Origin: Streptomyces colonosanans
GTDB lineage: Bacteria > Actinomycetota > Actinomycetes > Streptomycetales > Streptomycetaceae
Reading direction: 5' to 3'
Length of the DNA stretch: 64,000 nt
Assembly: GCF_001866645.1 (NCBI RefSeq)
Contig: NZ_MLYP01000042.1
Coordinates: 1-64,000 of the forward strand
Shown here: positions 43,938 through 52,400 of the stretch, in pieces
Layout of the letters: each line of letters begins with the position of its first letter
How positions within the stretch are numbered: position 1 is the stretch's first letter
Made by a program: the position numbers and the translations under genes
The notes under the pieces: model-generated
Database searches by the model: none
What the model was told of the DNA's origin: nothing
Seen by the model: the letters and a program-made list of their open reading frames with translations, nothing else

Positions 43938-44393
43938 ACATGGATCAAGCCGTCGTTCCTGTGGATGATGTACCGCTGCGGCTGGGGCACGAAGACAGGA
44001 CAAGAGACCGTTCTCGCTGTCGAGATCGCTCGCGACGGCTTCGAGTGGGCGCTGCGCAACGCATGCCTGTCCAGTTACGTGCAGGGGCTGCACCCCGACC
44101 GCAGCGCCTGGCAACGCCAGTTGAAGCGTGCACCGGCCCGCGTCCAGTGGGGCCCCGAGCGTGATCTGCACCTCCAGCCGCTGCCGTACCGCTCGCTGCA
44201 ACTCGGCCTCTCCGGTGAGGCCGTACGACGCTACGCGGACGAGTGGACGGTCTCCATCAGCGACGTGACGCCGCTCGCCCACGAGATCCACGCACTCGTC
44301 AGCAGCGGGACTTGGACTCCGCGACCCGGCTGCTGCCCGAGGAGCGGCCCTATCCGGCCGAAGGTGAACTCGTGGCGCACCTGAGCTCGTGAT
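43938..44393 (+). pseudogene. C-terminal part of the DUF4291 gene (copy A)
   Basis: Reads TWIKPSFLWMMYRCGWGTKT, VLAVEIARDGFEWALRNACL, RVQWGPERDLHLQPLPYRSL and EAVRRYADEWTVSISDVTPL, the DUF4291 core. After SSG (about 44310) a base is missing and the C-terminal DLDSATRLLPEERPYPAEGE continues in another frame to TGA at 44391-44393. With the N-terminal piece it makes a gene broken by an insertion and two frameshifts. Confidence 0.75.
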
Positions 44394-44559
44394 CGAGCAC
44401 GCTCTCCGACGGCCGGTGGAGCGGTGGCGTCGAGCCTGGCGGAGCGCCGCAGTGGGAGCGGCTGGAGCGGGGGTTGCGGCTCGGGCCGCTCGCGCACGGC
44501 TGGGACAGGGAGTTTTCAGACCTCGCCCAGGCTTACGATCACCCAAAGGGGGTGGTCGC

Positions 44560-45717
44560 ATGGCCGAGGGCAGGCGCTCCTGGGCGCGGCTCGGGGGATG
44601 GTTCGGAGGGGCGGCGCGGCGGCGGGCGGAGGAGGAGCTCGCCGAGGTCGAGGCGCGGATCACCGCGTTCGGGGGCGCGCTCGACGAGCACGACTTCTCG
44701 CCGGGGGAGCCGGGGGCCACCGACGCGATGCGCGCCGACCTGGGGCGGGCCCTCGACGCATACGAGGAGGCCAAGCGGGCCTTCGTCGGGGACCGGGACC
44801 GGGAGGATGCCCTCGACGTACTGCGGGCGCTGGACGACGGGTGGCACGCGCTGGCCTGTCTCGACGCCCGGCGGGCGGGCCTGCCGCTGCCCCGTCGGCT
44901 GCCGCTGTGCTTCTTCGACGCCCGGCACGGGCGGGCCGTGCGCGAACTGCCCTGGGCTCCGGCGGACGGAACCACCCGCAATGTCGCGGTGTGCGCGGCG
45001 TGCGGGGTGCGGCTGGAGGAGCGGCGCGGCGTGGGCGGAGGGGGGCTTCCCGTTCCCCGGCGGGTGGGGTCCGAGGCCGCGCTCCGGCAGCCAGGGCCTG
45101 TGCGGGCCGCCGCCCATCCTGAGGCGCACGACGGGGCGAACGAGCGGGCGTACGGGCAGGGCCCTGGATCCGCGCGGGTGCGGTTGCCGGCCGTGGGGCG
45201 GCCCGCCGTGCTGGTGGTGCGGAGCGACAGCGCCGAGCAGCTGACCGTCGTGCTACTGCTGCGTGGCAACCAGCGCAAGGGCTACTCGCTGGGCGACGGC
45301 TTCGAGCCGGTGCACGCCCGGGTGCCGATGCGGCGCTCGGGCAACCGCGAAGTGGCTCGGTTCCTGGTGGAGTTCCGGGGCGCGGCCCGGGCCGGCTGGG
45401 AGGCGTGGGCCGAACCCGTCGACGTCGTACCGAAGTTCACCGAGCGAATCCACGGGAGCGGTGGGGACCTCGTACAGTACGCAGGCCCGGGCGGCCCGGC
45501 CGTGCTGCGGCACCGCGGACGCGGCGACGTACGGCTGCTGGCCCTGGACGACAACCTCGCCGAGTGGGCCGAGGCGAGGCGCGGCAAGGGCGACGCCGAC
45601 CTGCCGTTCCGCCTGCCGGGGCCCGGCGCCTACCAGGTGCAGGCCCGAGGCAGCTGGGTCATCGAGACCGAGGCGGCGGACGGGGACTCGGAGGCGGGAG
45701 AGGGGCGCGGGGCGTGA
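44560..45717 (+). CDS. Conserved hypothetical protein
   Basis: 385 residues from the ATG at 44560 with a GGGGGTGG region 3-10 nt upstream. The N-terminus is helical (RRRAEEELAEVEARITAFGG, DLGRALDAYEEAKRAFVGDR), followed by a Cys pair CAACG and a beta-rich C-terminal half (RPAVLVVRSDSAEQLTVVLL, GPGAYQVQARGSWVIETEA). No signal peptide. I recognise it only as a streptomycete-type conserved protein. Apparently intact amid the surrounding pseudogenes. Confidence 0.75.
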   Translation: MAEGRRSWARLGGWFGGAARRRAEEELAEVEARITAFGGALDEHDFSPGEPGATDAMRADLGRALDAYEEAKRAFVGDRDREDALDVLRALDDGWHALACLDARRAGLPLPRRLPLCFFDARHGRAVRELPWAPADGTTRNVAVCAACGVRLEERRGVGGGGLPVPRRVGSEAALRQPGPVRAAAHPEAHDGANERAYGQGPGSARVRLPAVGRPAVLVVRSDSAEQLTVVLLLRGNQRKGYSLGDGFEPVHARVPMRRSGNREVARFLVEFRGAARAGWEAWAEPVDVVPKFTERIHGSGGDLVQYAGPGGPAVLRHRGRGDVRLLALDDNLAEWAEARRGKGDADLPFRLPGPGAYQVQARGSWVIETEAADGDSEAGEGRGA

Positions 45718-45971
45718 GGGAGGGTGCGCCCCTGTCTCCCAGTCCAGGGCCCCGTGGAACCCGTGTCGCGTCCTGCGTGTATACGCCCTGACACAGAAAG
45801 CCGGTCCTCCAGGAGTCGCAGGCCGACGAGCGACTTCCGACGCCATTCCGCCGGAGGAGCGCCGTCGAAAGGTCTGTGAACACGGCTTGACGTGTGTGAC
45901 CGAGCCGCCTTCACAGTCCTATGGCATGTGGTCCCGACCGGTCCCCTGGCCCCTGCCCGTGGCGGGAAAAC

Positions 45972-46300
45972 ATGGTGATGGACGAAGACGAGAGCCTTCG
46001 CCGCTACGGACTGTGTCCTGCCGAGGCGAGCCTCGACGAGATTCGCGGGTTGCTCGCCACGCGAACCCGGCTGGAGAAGGGGACTCAGGGTGACGGTGAC
46101 ACGGAGCCGCGTCCAGTGGGACCCGGAGCGCGATCTGCACCTCCAGCCGCTGCCGTACCGCTCGCTGCAACTCGGCCTCTGTGGTGAGGCCGTACGACGC
46201 CACGCGGACGAGTGGACGGTCTTCATCAACGACGTGACCCCGCTCGCCCACCAGGTCCACGCACGCGTCGGCTGCCCGGCAGGCCCCTCTGGGCTGGTCC
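45972..46300 (+). pseudogene. Chimeric remnant: 5' end of one gene fused to the middle of DUF4291 (copy B)
   Basis: 45972-46107 reads MVMDEDESLRRYGLCPAEAS, LDEIRGLLATRTRLEKGTQG, DGDTE, the start of a streptomycete family also seen as a fragment at 43223. At 46108 it joins, in a different frame, RVQWDPERDLHLQPLPYRSL, EAVRRHADEWTVFINDVTPL of DUF4291, which breaks off near 46270. The DUF4291 part is very similar in DNA sequence to 44147-44300, so A and B are paralogous copies. Nothing useful is encoded from 46300 to 46584, a mostly AT-rich stretch that may carry the promoter of the next gene. Confidence 0.7.
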
Positions 46301-46584
46301 ACGGCCTTGCCGGTACGGCCCGGTCCGGTCGGTGTCCGGCGGACGAGGTGGTCTTCTTCTGCGGTTTCCCGCGCAGGCCTGCGGTCTCCCGCACAGGCCG
46401 CGTTCTCCGTTATCGCGAAGGCTTCCGCCTCGCATCACAGAGAGTGAAATGCTACTGATCTGAAAAGATTTGCAAGCATATTCCAAATCAGCCATTCAAG
46501 TACGGTCATCCAACCGAAGAAACGATTCTTCATTGAATTATTCCCCCGAATGCCGGATACCCCTCACCCCATGATGCTCGTTAG

Positions 46585-46764
46585 GTGATCGTGACTTGGA
46601 ACGAACCAGAAGATCAGATCCCCGCCGGTGGCGGCACCCTTTGGTGCGACCCGGTCGGCGGCGACACGCGCCTCAAGGGCTGTTCGGATCTTCTTGACGA
46701 TTTCTTCAAGAAGATCGGCGAGATGGAAAGCGAATACCTGCGCACTCTGGACGGAGCGCCCTGA
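46585..46764 (+). CDS. Small hypothetical protein before the DUF2637 gene
   Basis: 59 residues from GTG 46585, or 57 from GTG 46591, directly after an in-frame TAG. It contains TLWCDPVGGDTRLKGCSDLL and DDFFKKIGEMESEYLRTLDG: two Cys residues and a C-terminal helix. No good ribosome-binding site. It ends 24 bp before the DUF2637 start, so an operon is possible. Confidence 0.5.
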   Translation: MIVTWNEPEDQIPAGGGTLWCDPVGGDTRLKGCSDLLDDFFKKIGEMESEYLRTLDGAP

Positions 46765-46788
46765 GCAAGGGCACGGAGGGGCTGGAGA

Positions 46789-47496
46789 ATGGACAGGAAT
46801 CAAGGTGAACCAAGTCTCTACGACTTTCAGTTTGCCCTGAGAACCGACTACGACACACTGGGGCAGCAGTCTTACAACGCGGGCCCCTTCGAGACACAGC
46901 ACGTCTGGGGGACGCCTGGACCGGACATCGCGCCGAACGGCTGGGACCCGGACGAGGAACTGGCTCAGATGCTGTCCAGCGTGACCAGCGCGGATCCCGC
47001 TCCGGTCACCGTGGACGGACAGCATCGCCGCAGGGTCGACCGGCGGCGCCCCCGGCCGGGATCCCACACCCTCGACGCTGGTCAGAAAGTCACCCCTGCC
47101 ACGATCCTGATCGCGACCATCGCCGCGTGCGCGGTGGCCATGCTGGGTTGGTCCATCGCCTATTCGTACAACCAGTTGTGCACCATCGCCTCGACCGTAC
47201 TGCCCGCGCCACTGGCGCAGTGGTGGCCGCTGACCGTGTACGGACCGTGGTTCGTCGCCGCGCTGTCCATCCTGCGCGCGTCCTTTCAGCACCGGACCGC
47301 CCGGCGCTCCTGGAGCGTCATCCTGGTCGCCTCCGCCACGGCGGTGGCCCTCTGCGTCAGCCACTCGTCACATTCCATGCTTTCGATGGTGATCGTCGGC
47401 ATTCCGCCGATCACCGCCCTGGTCTGCTTCCGGGAGCTCGTCGGCCAGGTCTCGTACAAGCACCGCCCTCGGCATGCCGCGCCCAGCAAGGAGTAG
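46789..47496 (+). CDS. DUF2637 membrane protein
   Basis: 235 residues. A hydrophilic N-terminus of ~100 residues is followed by four helices (ILIATIAACAVAMLGWSIAY; WPLTVYGPWFVAALSILRAS; VILVASATAVALCVSHSSHS; MVIVGIPPITALVCFRELVG), the DUF2637 domain. DUF2637 proteins often belong to conjugative elements of streptomycetes, where they resemble SpdB; no other transfer gene is near, so it may be a relic or a domesticated gene. Confidence 0.8.
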   Translation: MDRNQGEPSLYDFQFALRTDYDTLGQQSYNAGPFETQHVWGTPGPDIAPNGWDPDEELAQMLSSVTSADPAPVTVDGQHRRRVDRRRPRPGSHTLDAGQKVTPATILIATIAACAVAMLGWSIAYSYNQLCTIASTVLPAPLAQWWPLTVYGPWFVAALSILRASFQHRTARRSWSVILVASATAVALCVSHSSHSMLSMVIVGIPPITALVCFRELVGQVSYKHRPRHAAPSKE

Positions 47497-47545
47497 TCCG
47501 GCGGCTGAAACGTCTTGGCACCCCCGACCGAGCGCGCAGACCGAA

Positions 47546-47576
47546 CGGCACCCGCCCTCAAGGCGGGTGCCGTTTC
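47546..47576. terminator. Terminator after the DUF2637 gene
   Basis: A perfect 13-bp stem AACGGCACCCGCC with loop CTCAA, 50 nt past the stop; it may also serve the convergent subtilase-like gene. Confidence 0.75.
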
Positions 47577-47742
47577 GTGAATTCGCCGCGGGGACGGCCT
47601 CGCACAAAACGTACGTGGGGTACCAGTGCCGCGGCAGGCGACGTTCGCCCCGTCGCGACGCCCGCCACGCTCCCCCAAGCTCTTCGAGCAGGGGGAGCAC
47701 CGGACGCCGCTCCTTGACGGGCAAACGTTGCCTGCCATGGCA

Positions 47743-49479
47743 CTAGCCGACCCCGGAGGAGGCGTAGAGCGACAGCGACGGGGTGAGCTGGACTGCGGGG
47801 GCCAGGCTGAGGGCGACAAGGGCGTCGGGCAGGCCGCGCCCCACCCGGGCCGCTTCCACGGTGCCCGGGGCGGTCAGTTGGCGACAACTGGCCGCGATGA
47901 TCTCGAACAGGCGCCGTACCCGGCCAGGTCCGCGGGGCAGCAACTGACCATGGAAGTCGTCGTGGTGGGCGAGGACGAGGGCGGCGAGGCCCGCGATGTG
48001 CGCCGAGGCCGCGCCGGTGCCGTCCAAGACCATGTACCCGCCCTGCGGCGCGCACGACAGGACCGCCACGCCGGGAGCAGCCGCGTCGACCCCGGGGCCG
48101 TAGCAGCCGAACGGCGCGGCGAACAGCCCGTCCGGCGTCAACTGCCGCCCCACGTGGGTGCCTTGGGAGGTGCCCTGCGGGTACGAGCCCGAGACTCCCA
48201 GCGCGCCCACGGTGAACACGGTGGGCAGCGAGCCGGGGAAGGCGACCGGCCCGCCCGTGTCGCCCGCCGGCGCGATGCAGGCGATGCCCATCGCGTGGAC
48301 ATCGGCGAGTTTGCGTGCGACCAGCGACGACGGGTAGGGCGTCGCCACCGCGATGTGGGCGATGTCGACCTCGCGCTCGATGCAGTGGTCCAGGGCGTCG
48401 ATCAGATCACTGAAATGCCCGTCGGGCATGACCTGGCAGACCTCGATCTCGGCGTCGACCGCGATACCGATGATGCCCTTGCCGGTGTCCGCCCCGGCGA
48501 CGATGCCCGCCGTGTGCGTACCGGTGCCCGTCGGGTCGTGACCCCAGCCGTCGTCCGTGCCGTGCACGAGGTCCGCCCCGGAGCGCACCCGCTGCTTCAG
48601 ATCGGCGTGGTCGGTGCTGACGCCCGAGCCGATAAGGGCGATCTTGACACCGAATGCGCGGAACGTGGGGGGCAACCGGTCCAGCCGCATGGCCTGCTGG
48701 CCCCAGCCGTACTGCTGCCGCTCCTCCAGTTCGGGGTACACCTTGGCCAGCGGAGTGAGGGTGACGAGGTTCTCCCGGGTCGCCGACAGGTCGGGGCCGT
48801 GGATCCAGCGGTCCAGGTAGTCGGCCGCGGGCCGGACGTACAGCGACCGAACGGTCTTCGCGGTCTCCGTCGACAGCGTGACGGTGACCGTCCCGTCGGC
48901 CCCGGTGACGCCCTGGCTCGGCCAGGTGGACCCGATCAGGAACACCCCCGCACCGGCCAGCGGTTCACCGTCCGGGCCGCAGACGCGCAACGAGATGTCC
49001 ACCGATTGCTGCAGCGGCGCGATCAGCCCCGGATCGGGGAGCGGCAGACCCCCCGGGACCGGCATGGCGGCGGGTCCGGTGCCGGACAGCGGCAGGTCCG
49101 GCTCGATGTGCACGTGCAGCGCCCGCATCGCCGGTACCTGGGACTCGGCCGCCTCGACGACCGCGACTTCCGGGCAGGAGGGCGACAGCCCCGCCGATTG
49201 CAGCTTCTGCGACGGCTGAAGCCTGCGCCGCACCCTGACCTCGGGCATCCGCGCGAGCCGGTCGCACACCGCGTCCATGCTCGGTTCGGGCACTCCCAAG
49301 GGGAGCAGATGCCGCGGCAGCGGTGTCACCAGGTACCGCCCCCGGCGCGGCTGCACCGCGACCGGTGAGTGCGCGCCCTTCTCGCGTGGGCCCGCCTGCG
49401 CACCCTTGGGTGCCGGCCCACCCTCCACCTCGCCCTCGGAACCGCTCTCGCGGTTGTTCACGGGCCCGTCCTTGACCAT
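47743..49479 (-). CDS. Catalytically dead subtilase (S8) homologue
   Basis: 578 residues from ATG 49479 (AAGGTGG upstream; GTG 49497 is an alternative). No signal peptide. After an N-terminal region of ~240 residues comes an S8 fold whose catalytic residues are all replaced: the Asp motif reads KIALIGSGVSTDHADL (Gly for Asp), the His motif reads GTGTHTAGIVAG where active enzymes have GHGTH (Thr for His), the Ser motif reads DGTGAASAHIAG for GTSMAAPH (Gly for Ser), and the oxyanion Asn region reads APAGDTGG (Asp for Asn). The frame is otherwise intact and well conserved, so the fold appears kept for binding and not proteolysis. A Gln-rich gene lies 131 bp upstream on the same strand. Confidence 0.85.
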   Translation of the reverse strand: MVKDGPVNNRESGSEGEVEGGPAPKGAQAGPREKGAHSPVAVQPRRGRYLVTPLPRHLLPLGVPEPSMDAVCDRLARMPEVRVRRRLQPSQKLQSAGLSPSCPEVAVVEAAESQVPAMRALHVHIEPDLPLSGTGPAAMPVPGGLPLPDPGLIAPLQQSVDISLRVCGPDGEPLAGAGVFLIGSTWPSQGVTGADGTVTVTLSTETAKTVRSLYVRPAADYLDRWIHGPDLSATRENLVTLTPLAKVYPELEERQQYGWGQQAMRLDRLPPTFRAFGVKIALIGSGVSTDHADLKQRVRSGADLVHGTDDGWGHDPTGTGTHTAGIVAGADTGKGIIGIAVDAEIEVCQVMPDGHFSDLIDALDHCIEREVDIAHIAVATPYPSSLVARKLADVHAMGIACIAPAGDTGGPVAFPGSLPTVFTVGALGVSGSYPQGTSQGTHVGRQLTPDGLFAAPFGCYGPGVDAAAPGVAVLSCAPQGGYMVLDGTGAASAHIAGLAALVLAHHDDFHGQLLPRGPGRVRRLFEIIAASCRQLTAPGTVEAARVGRGLPDALVALSLAPAVQLTPSLSLYASSGVG

Positions 49480-49610
49480 TACGTCCACCTTCACCACGCC
49501 TACGTCGTCCAAGTGCTCGTGATCCGGCGATCGGCGGCTCGCACTTCCACGGTGATGCGGTGTGCCCGGGAACCGCTCCCGGGCACACCGCATCGCGCGC
49601 CGCCCTGGGG

Positions 49611-50057
49611 TCAGCCGATACCGAAGGGCTGGCCCATCTGGCCGTAACCGAAGCCCGGCTGCTGGTACTGCGGGAACTGCTGGACCTGCGGGAACTGCTG
49701 GACCTGCGGGATCTGCTGGCTCTGCTGGAGCAGCGTCACGACCGCGACCGGCAGCGCCTGCTGCACGGACTGCTCCACCGCGCTCCGGATGCCCTCGTGC
49801 AGCGTGTGGTGCAGCGCGACAGCGAGGTACGGGTGCGCCTGCTGGGCCACACCCTGCTGCTGGAGCTGCTGCTGGACCTGCTGGATCTGCTGCAGCGTGT
49901 GCTGCATGCGCTGCGCGACCTGCTGGCCGGCCTGCTGACACGCCTGCTGGATCGCCTGCTGGACCACTTGCGCGATCTGCTGCTGCGACCCGCCGATCTG
50001 CTGGCCGAACTGCTGGCCGAACTGCTGCATGGGCTGGGTACCGGTCATCACCGACAT
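49611..50057 (-). CDS. Glutamine-rich low-complexity protein
   Basis: 148 residues from the ATG at 50057 with GGAG 5 nt upstream. The first half is dominated by Gln with heptad-like spacing (QQQIAQVVQQAIQQACQQAG; MQHTLQQIQQVQQQLQQQ); a middle part without this bias (HPYLAVALHHTLHEGIRSAV) follows, then a C-terminal PQVQQFPQVQQFPQYQQPGF and GYGQMGQPFGIG tail. It looks like a coiled-coil or prion-like assembly protein. No signal peptide. Same strand as the dead subtilase gene. Confidence 0.8.
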   Translation of the reverse strand: MSVMTGTQPMQQFGQQFGQQIGGSQQQIAQVVQQAIQQACQQAGQQVAQRMQHTLQQIQQVQQQLQQQGVAQQAHPYLAVALHHTLHEGIRSAVEQSVQQALPVAVVTLLQQSQQIPQVQQFPQVQQFPQYQQPGFGYGQMGQPFGIG

Positions 50058-50193
50058 GAATGCTCCATTCGATGCCACCATGAGAAAGCCGACATAACTG
50101 TCTATGTGGGCTTTGTCGGGAGAATCCGACGCCCTGAAGCTAAGGTGGCGCCGCGTCGGCCGCAATCGGATGACCGCCTCCGGCGAGCGGCGA

Positions 50194-50445
50194 TCACGGT
50201 CGGATCGGCGACTCGGGCGGCACACCGGCGCACCGGACAGGACCGCTGTCGGGCCAGGTGACAGCCCGAAAACCGGGGGTCGCACCTACGAGGGCGGCCC
50301 CGCCGACCGAGTGAATGTCCTCGGCAGCCGCCGTCAGCGGGATCTGCCGGGCCGCGGCGGCGGCCTCCGCGGCGCGAAGGCGGGACTCCGGGGAGAACTC
50401 CGCGACCGGTGGGCAGAGTTCGGTTCCGCGGAAGCACAGCCACAC
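50194..50445 (-). CDS. Possible small hypothetical protein
   Basis: 83 residues from a GTG at 50445: (M)WLCFRGTELCPPVAEFSPES, RLRAAEAAAAARQIPLTAAA, EDIHSVGGAALVGATPGFRA. Third positions are GC-rich as in real genes here, and other frames give Arg-rich nonsense. No family recognised and the ribosome-binding site is poor. It precedes the Gln-rich gene by 137 bp. Confidence 0.4.
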   Translation of the reverse strand: MWLCFRGTELCPPVAEFSPESRLRAAEAAAAARQIPLTAAAEDIHSVGGAALVGATPGFRAVTWPDSGPVRCAGVPPESPIRP

Positions 50446-50521
50446 GGGGCACGCACCCCTGGCAGGGCGGCGCGATCGGGGCGCGCCGCCCCGGCTGGTC
50501 GGGCCCCGCTGTTCCGGACGG

Positions 50522-50908
50522 TCAGTCCGTGCCGCTCCCGTACGGCCTTGTCAGGATCTCCAGCTGGTGGCCGTTCGGGTCCTCGAAGTACGTTCCGCGA
50601 CCCCCGTCCCTGTGGTTGATCTCGCCCGGGCGGCCGTGGTGCGGGTCTGCCCAGTACGTCAGGCCTGCCGAGCGAATACGGCCGAAAATCGCGTCGAAGT
50701 CGTCCTCGGAGACCAGGAACGCGTAGTGCTGCGGGGTGATCGTGTCGGCGGTCTCCATGTAGTCCAGCGTCACGCCGTTCGGGACCTGCACCGGAATGAA
50801 CGGGCCGTACTCGGGTTCCACCTCCAGCCCCAGCACAGTCGCGAGGAACTGCGCCGATGCCTGCTTGTCGTGCGCGGCGACGATCGTGTGGTTGAGTTCG
50901 ACGGACAT
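50522..50908 (-). CDS. VOC-family (glyoxalase fold) protein
   Basis: 128 residues from ATG 50908 (MSVELNHTIVAAHDKQASAQ). Two beta-alpha-beta-beta-beta units; metal-ligand positions are seen as His in LNHTIV, His in PQHYAFLV, and Glu in GHQLEILTRP with YFEDPNGHQ. Could be a dioxygenase, a resistance protein or a lyase; the substrate cannot be told. Confidence 0.85.
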   Translation of the reverse strand: MSVELNHTIVAAHDKQASAQFLATVLGLEVEPEYGPFIPVQVPNGVTLDYMETADTITPQHYAFLVSEDDFDAIFGRIRSAGLTYWADPHHGRPGEINHRDGGRGTYFEDPNGHQLEILTRPYGSGTD

Positions 50909-51044
50909 GGGTCGGGCCTCCTGTCCCCTGGGTGCCAGAACCACTTTCCACGCTAGGACAGCCGTGCCGGACCGGCACCAGCACAGGTAAGACAAGCCTT
51001 ACCTCACCGGTTGCGCCCCTCACTGTCACCGAGACCCCGGCACG

Positions 51045-51083
51045 CGGCGGCCCGCCGGAAGCCGTGCTTCCGGCGGGCCGCCG
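51045..51083 (-). terminator. Strong terminator after the ABC/peptidase-tail genes
   Basis: A 17-bp stem (CGGCGGCCCGCCGGAAG) with loop CCGTG, beginning 9 nt after the stop at 51092 on the minus strand. Confidence 0.8.
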
Positions 51084-51091
51084 CCATCGGA

Positions 51092-51625
51092 TCACTTGCC
51101 GTAGATCGCGTTGCAGATCGGGATCGCCGACGTGTTGCCCTTCTTGTCGGTGATCTTGGCGCAACAGGAGAGGCTCTGGCCCTTCTTCGGGTCCTGGTAG
51201 GCGATCTTGCCGTTCTTGACCGCCGGCTTGGCCCAGGTCCTGCCGTTGTTGTACGACACGTACACCGTCAGGGATTTGAGGCCCTTGCCCGCAGCCGAGC
51301 CCTGGACCGTGACCTTCTTGCCGGCCGTGACACGGCTGTCCAGGCCGGTGGTCGCGCCGAAGTGGACCGTCGAGGCGGGCAGCATCGCCCCCTCGACCTC
51401 CTTGGACTTGAACGTCCAGGCCGCGTCGACACGGGTGGACGTCGCGGCGACCTTGGCGCTGCGGGTGACCGAGGTCGTCAGCTTGTACGAGGCCTCTCCG
51501 GACGGAACCGTGAAGCTCCGACGACCGAACAACGGGTCGTCGCCCGAAGCGATCTTCGTGCCGTTGCGGTACAGCGTCGTCTCATACAGTCGGGAATACC
51601 GAGTTGGTACGATCCGCTTGTTCAT
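51092..51625 (-). pseudogene. Orphan C-terminal domain of a secreted S8 peptidase
   Basis: 177 residues from ATG 51625: YRNGTKIASGDDPLFGRRSF, YKLTTSVTRSAKVAATSTRV, GKGLKSLTVYVSYNNGRTWA and a final KITDKKGNTSAIPICNAIYGK-like end. These are the last domains of large streptomycete secreted subtilases; the signal peptide, protease domain and PA region are absent. Its ATG overlaps the stop of the ABC ATPase gene (ATGA), so it could be translated although it would stay in the cytoplasm. Most likely a deletion remnant fused behind the ABC operon; it might also have been kept as a small protein. Confidence 0.7.
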
Positions 51626-52317
51626 GGGGAGTTGGGGGACACCGCGTTCTCCTTGACCGTGATCTTTCCCTTCCGGATGGTCGCGAGCCGCGGCGCCTTC
51701 TTCGCGATCGCGGAGTCGTGGGTGACCATCACGAAGGTGAGCCCGTGCTCCTTCCACAGGGTCTCCAGTACGTCCATGATCTCGTCACGCGTGGACTCGT
51801 CGAGGTTTCCGGTGGGTTCGTCGGCGAGCAGCACCTTCGGTCGCTTCACCAGAGCACGGGCAATGGCGACGCGCTGCTGCTGACCACCCGACAGTTCGGC
51901 GGGCAGATGCCAGAGTCGCTCGCCGAGACCGACCGACTCCATGGCCTCGGCAGCCCGTTCGCGGCGCTCCTTCGCCTTCACCCCGAGAGGTACGAGGGCG
52001 GTCTCGACGTTCTCCTGGGCGGTGAGCGTCGGGATGAGGTTGAAGCTCTGGAAGACGAAGCCGATGTTCTCGCTGCGCACCTTGGTGAGCCGGGCCTCGG
52101 AGAGCCGGGCAAGGTCGGTGCCGTCGAGTTCGACGCTGCCCGAGGTGGGCTTGTCGAGCCCGCCGAGCATCTGCAGCAGCGTGGACTTGCCGCCGCCGGT
52201 GGGGCCCTGGATGACGAGCCGGTCGCCGTCGCCGATCGTGAGGTCGACTCCGTCCAGGGCTTGTACGGTCTCCTTGCCCCGGGTGTAACGCTTGGTGACG
52301 CCTCTGAGTTCGTACAT
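51622..52317 (-). CDS. ABC transporter ATPase (MacB/LolD type)
   Basis: 231 residues: Walker A GPTGGGKSTLLQML, Q-loop FVFQSFNLIPTLTAQENVE, signature LSGGQQQRVAIARAL, Walker B VLLADEPTGNLDE and H-loop VTHD. Pairs with the FtsX-like permease encoded 83 bp upstream. Such pairs move lipoproteins, peptides or drugs or work mechanically at the membrane. Confidence 0.93.
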   Translation of the reverse strand: MYELRGVTKRYTRGKETVQALDGVDLTIGDGDRLVIQGPTGGGKSTLLQMLGGLDKPTSGSVELDGTDLARLSEARLTKVRSENIGFVFQSFNLIPTLTAQENVETALVPLGVKAKERRERAAEAMESVGLGERLWHLPAELSGGQQQRVAIARALVKRPKVLLADEPTGNLDESTRDEIMDVLETLWKEHGLTFVMVTHDSAIAKKAPRLATIRKGKITVKENAVSPNSP

Positions 52318-52400
52318 GGTCCAACTCCTGATGGTGGAACGAGGGTGGGGCGGCCGTCAGGGGCAGGCCCCGTGCCGCGCAAGCTGTGGCGAGACGGGTA

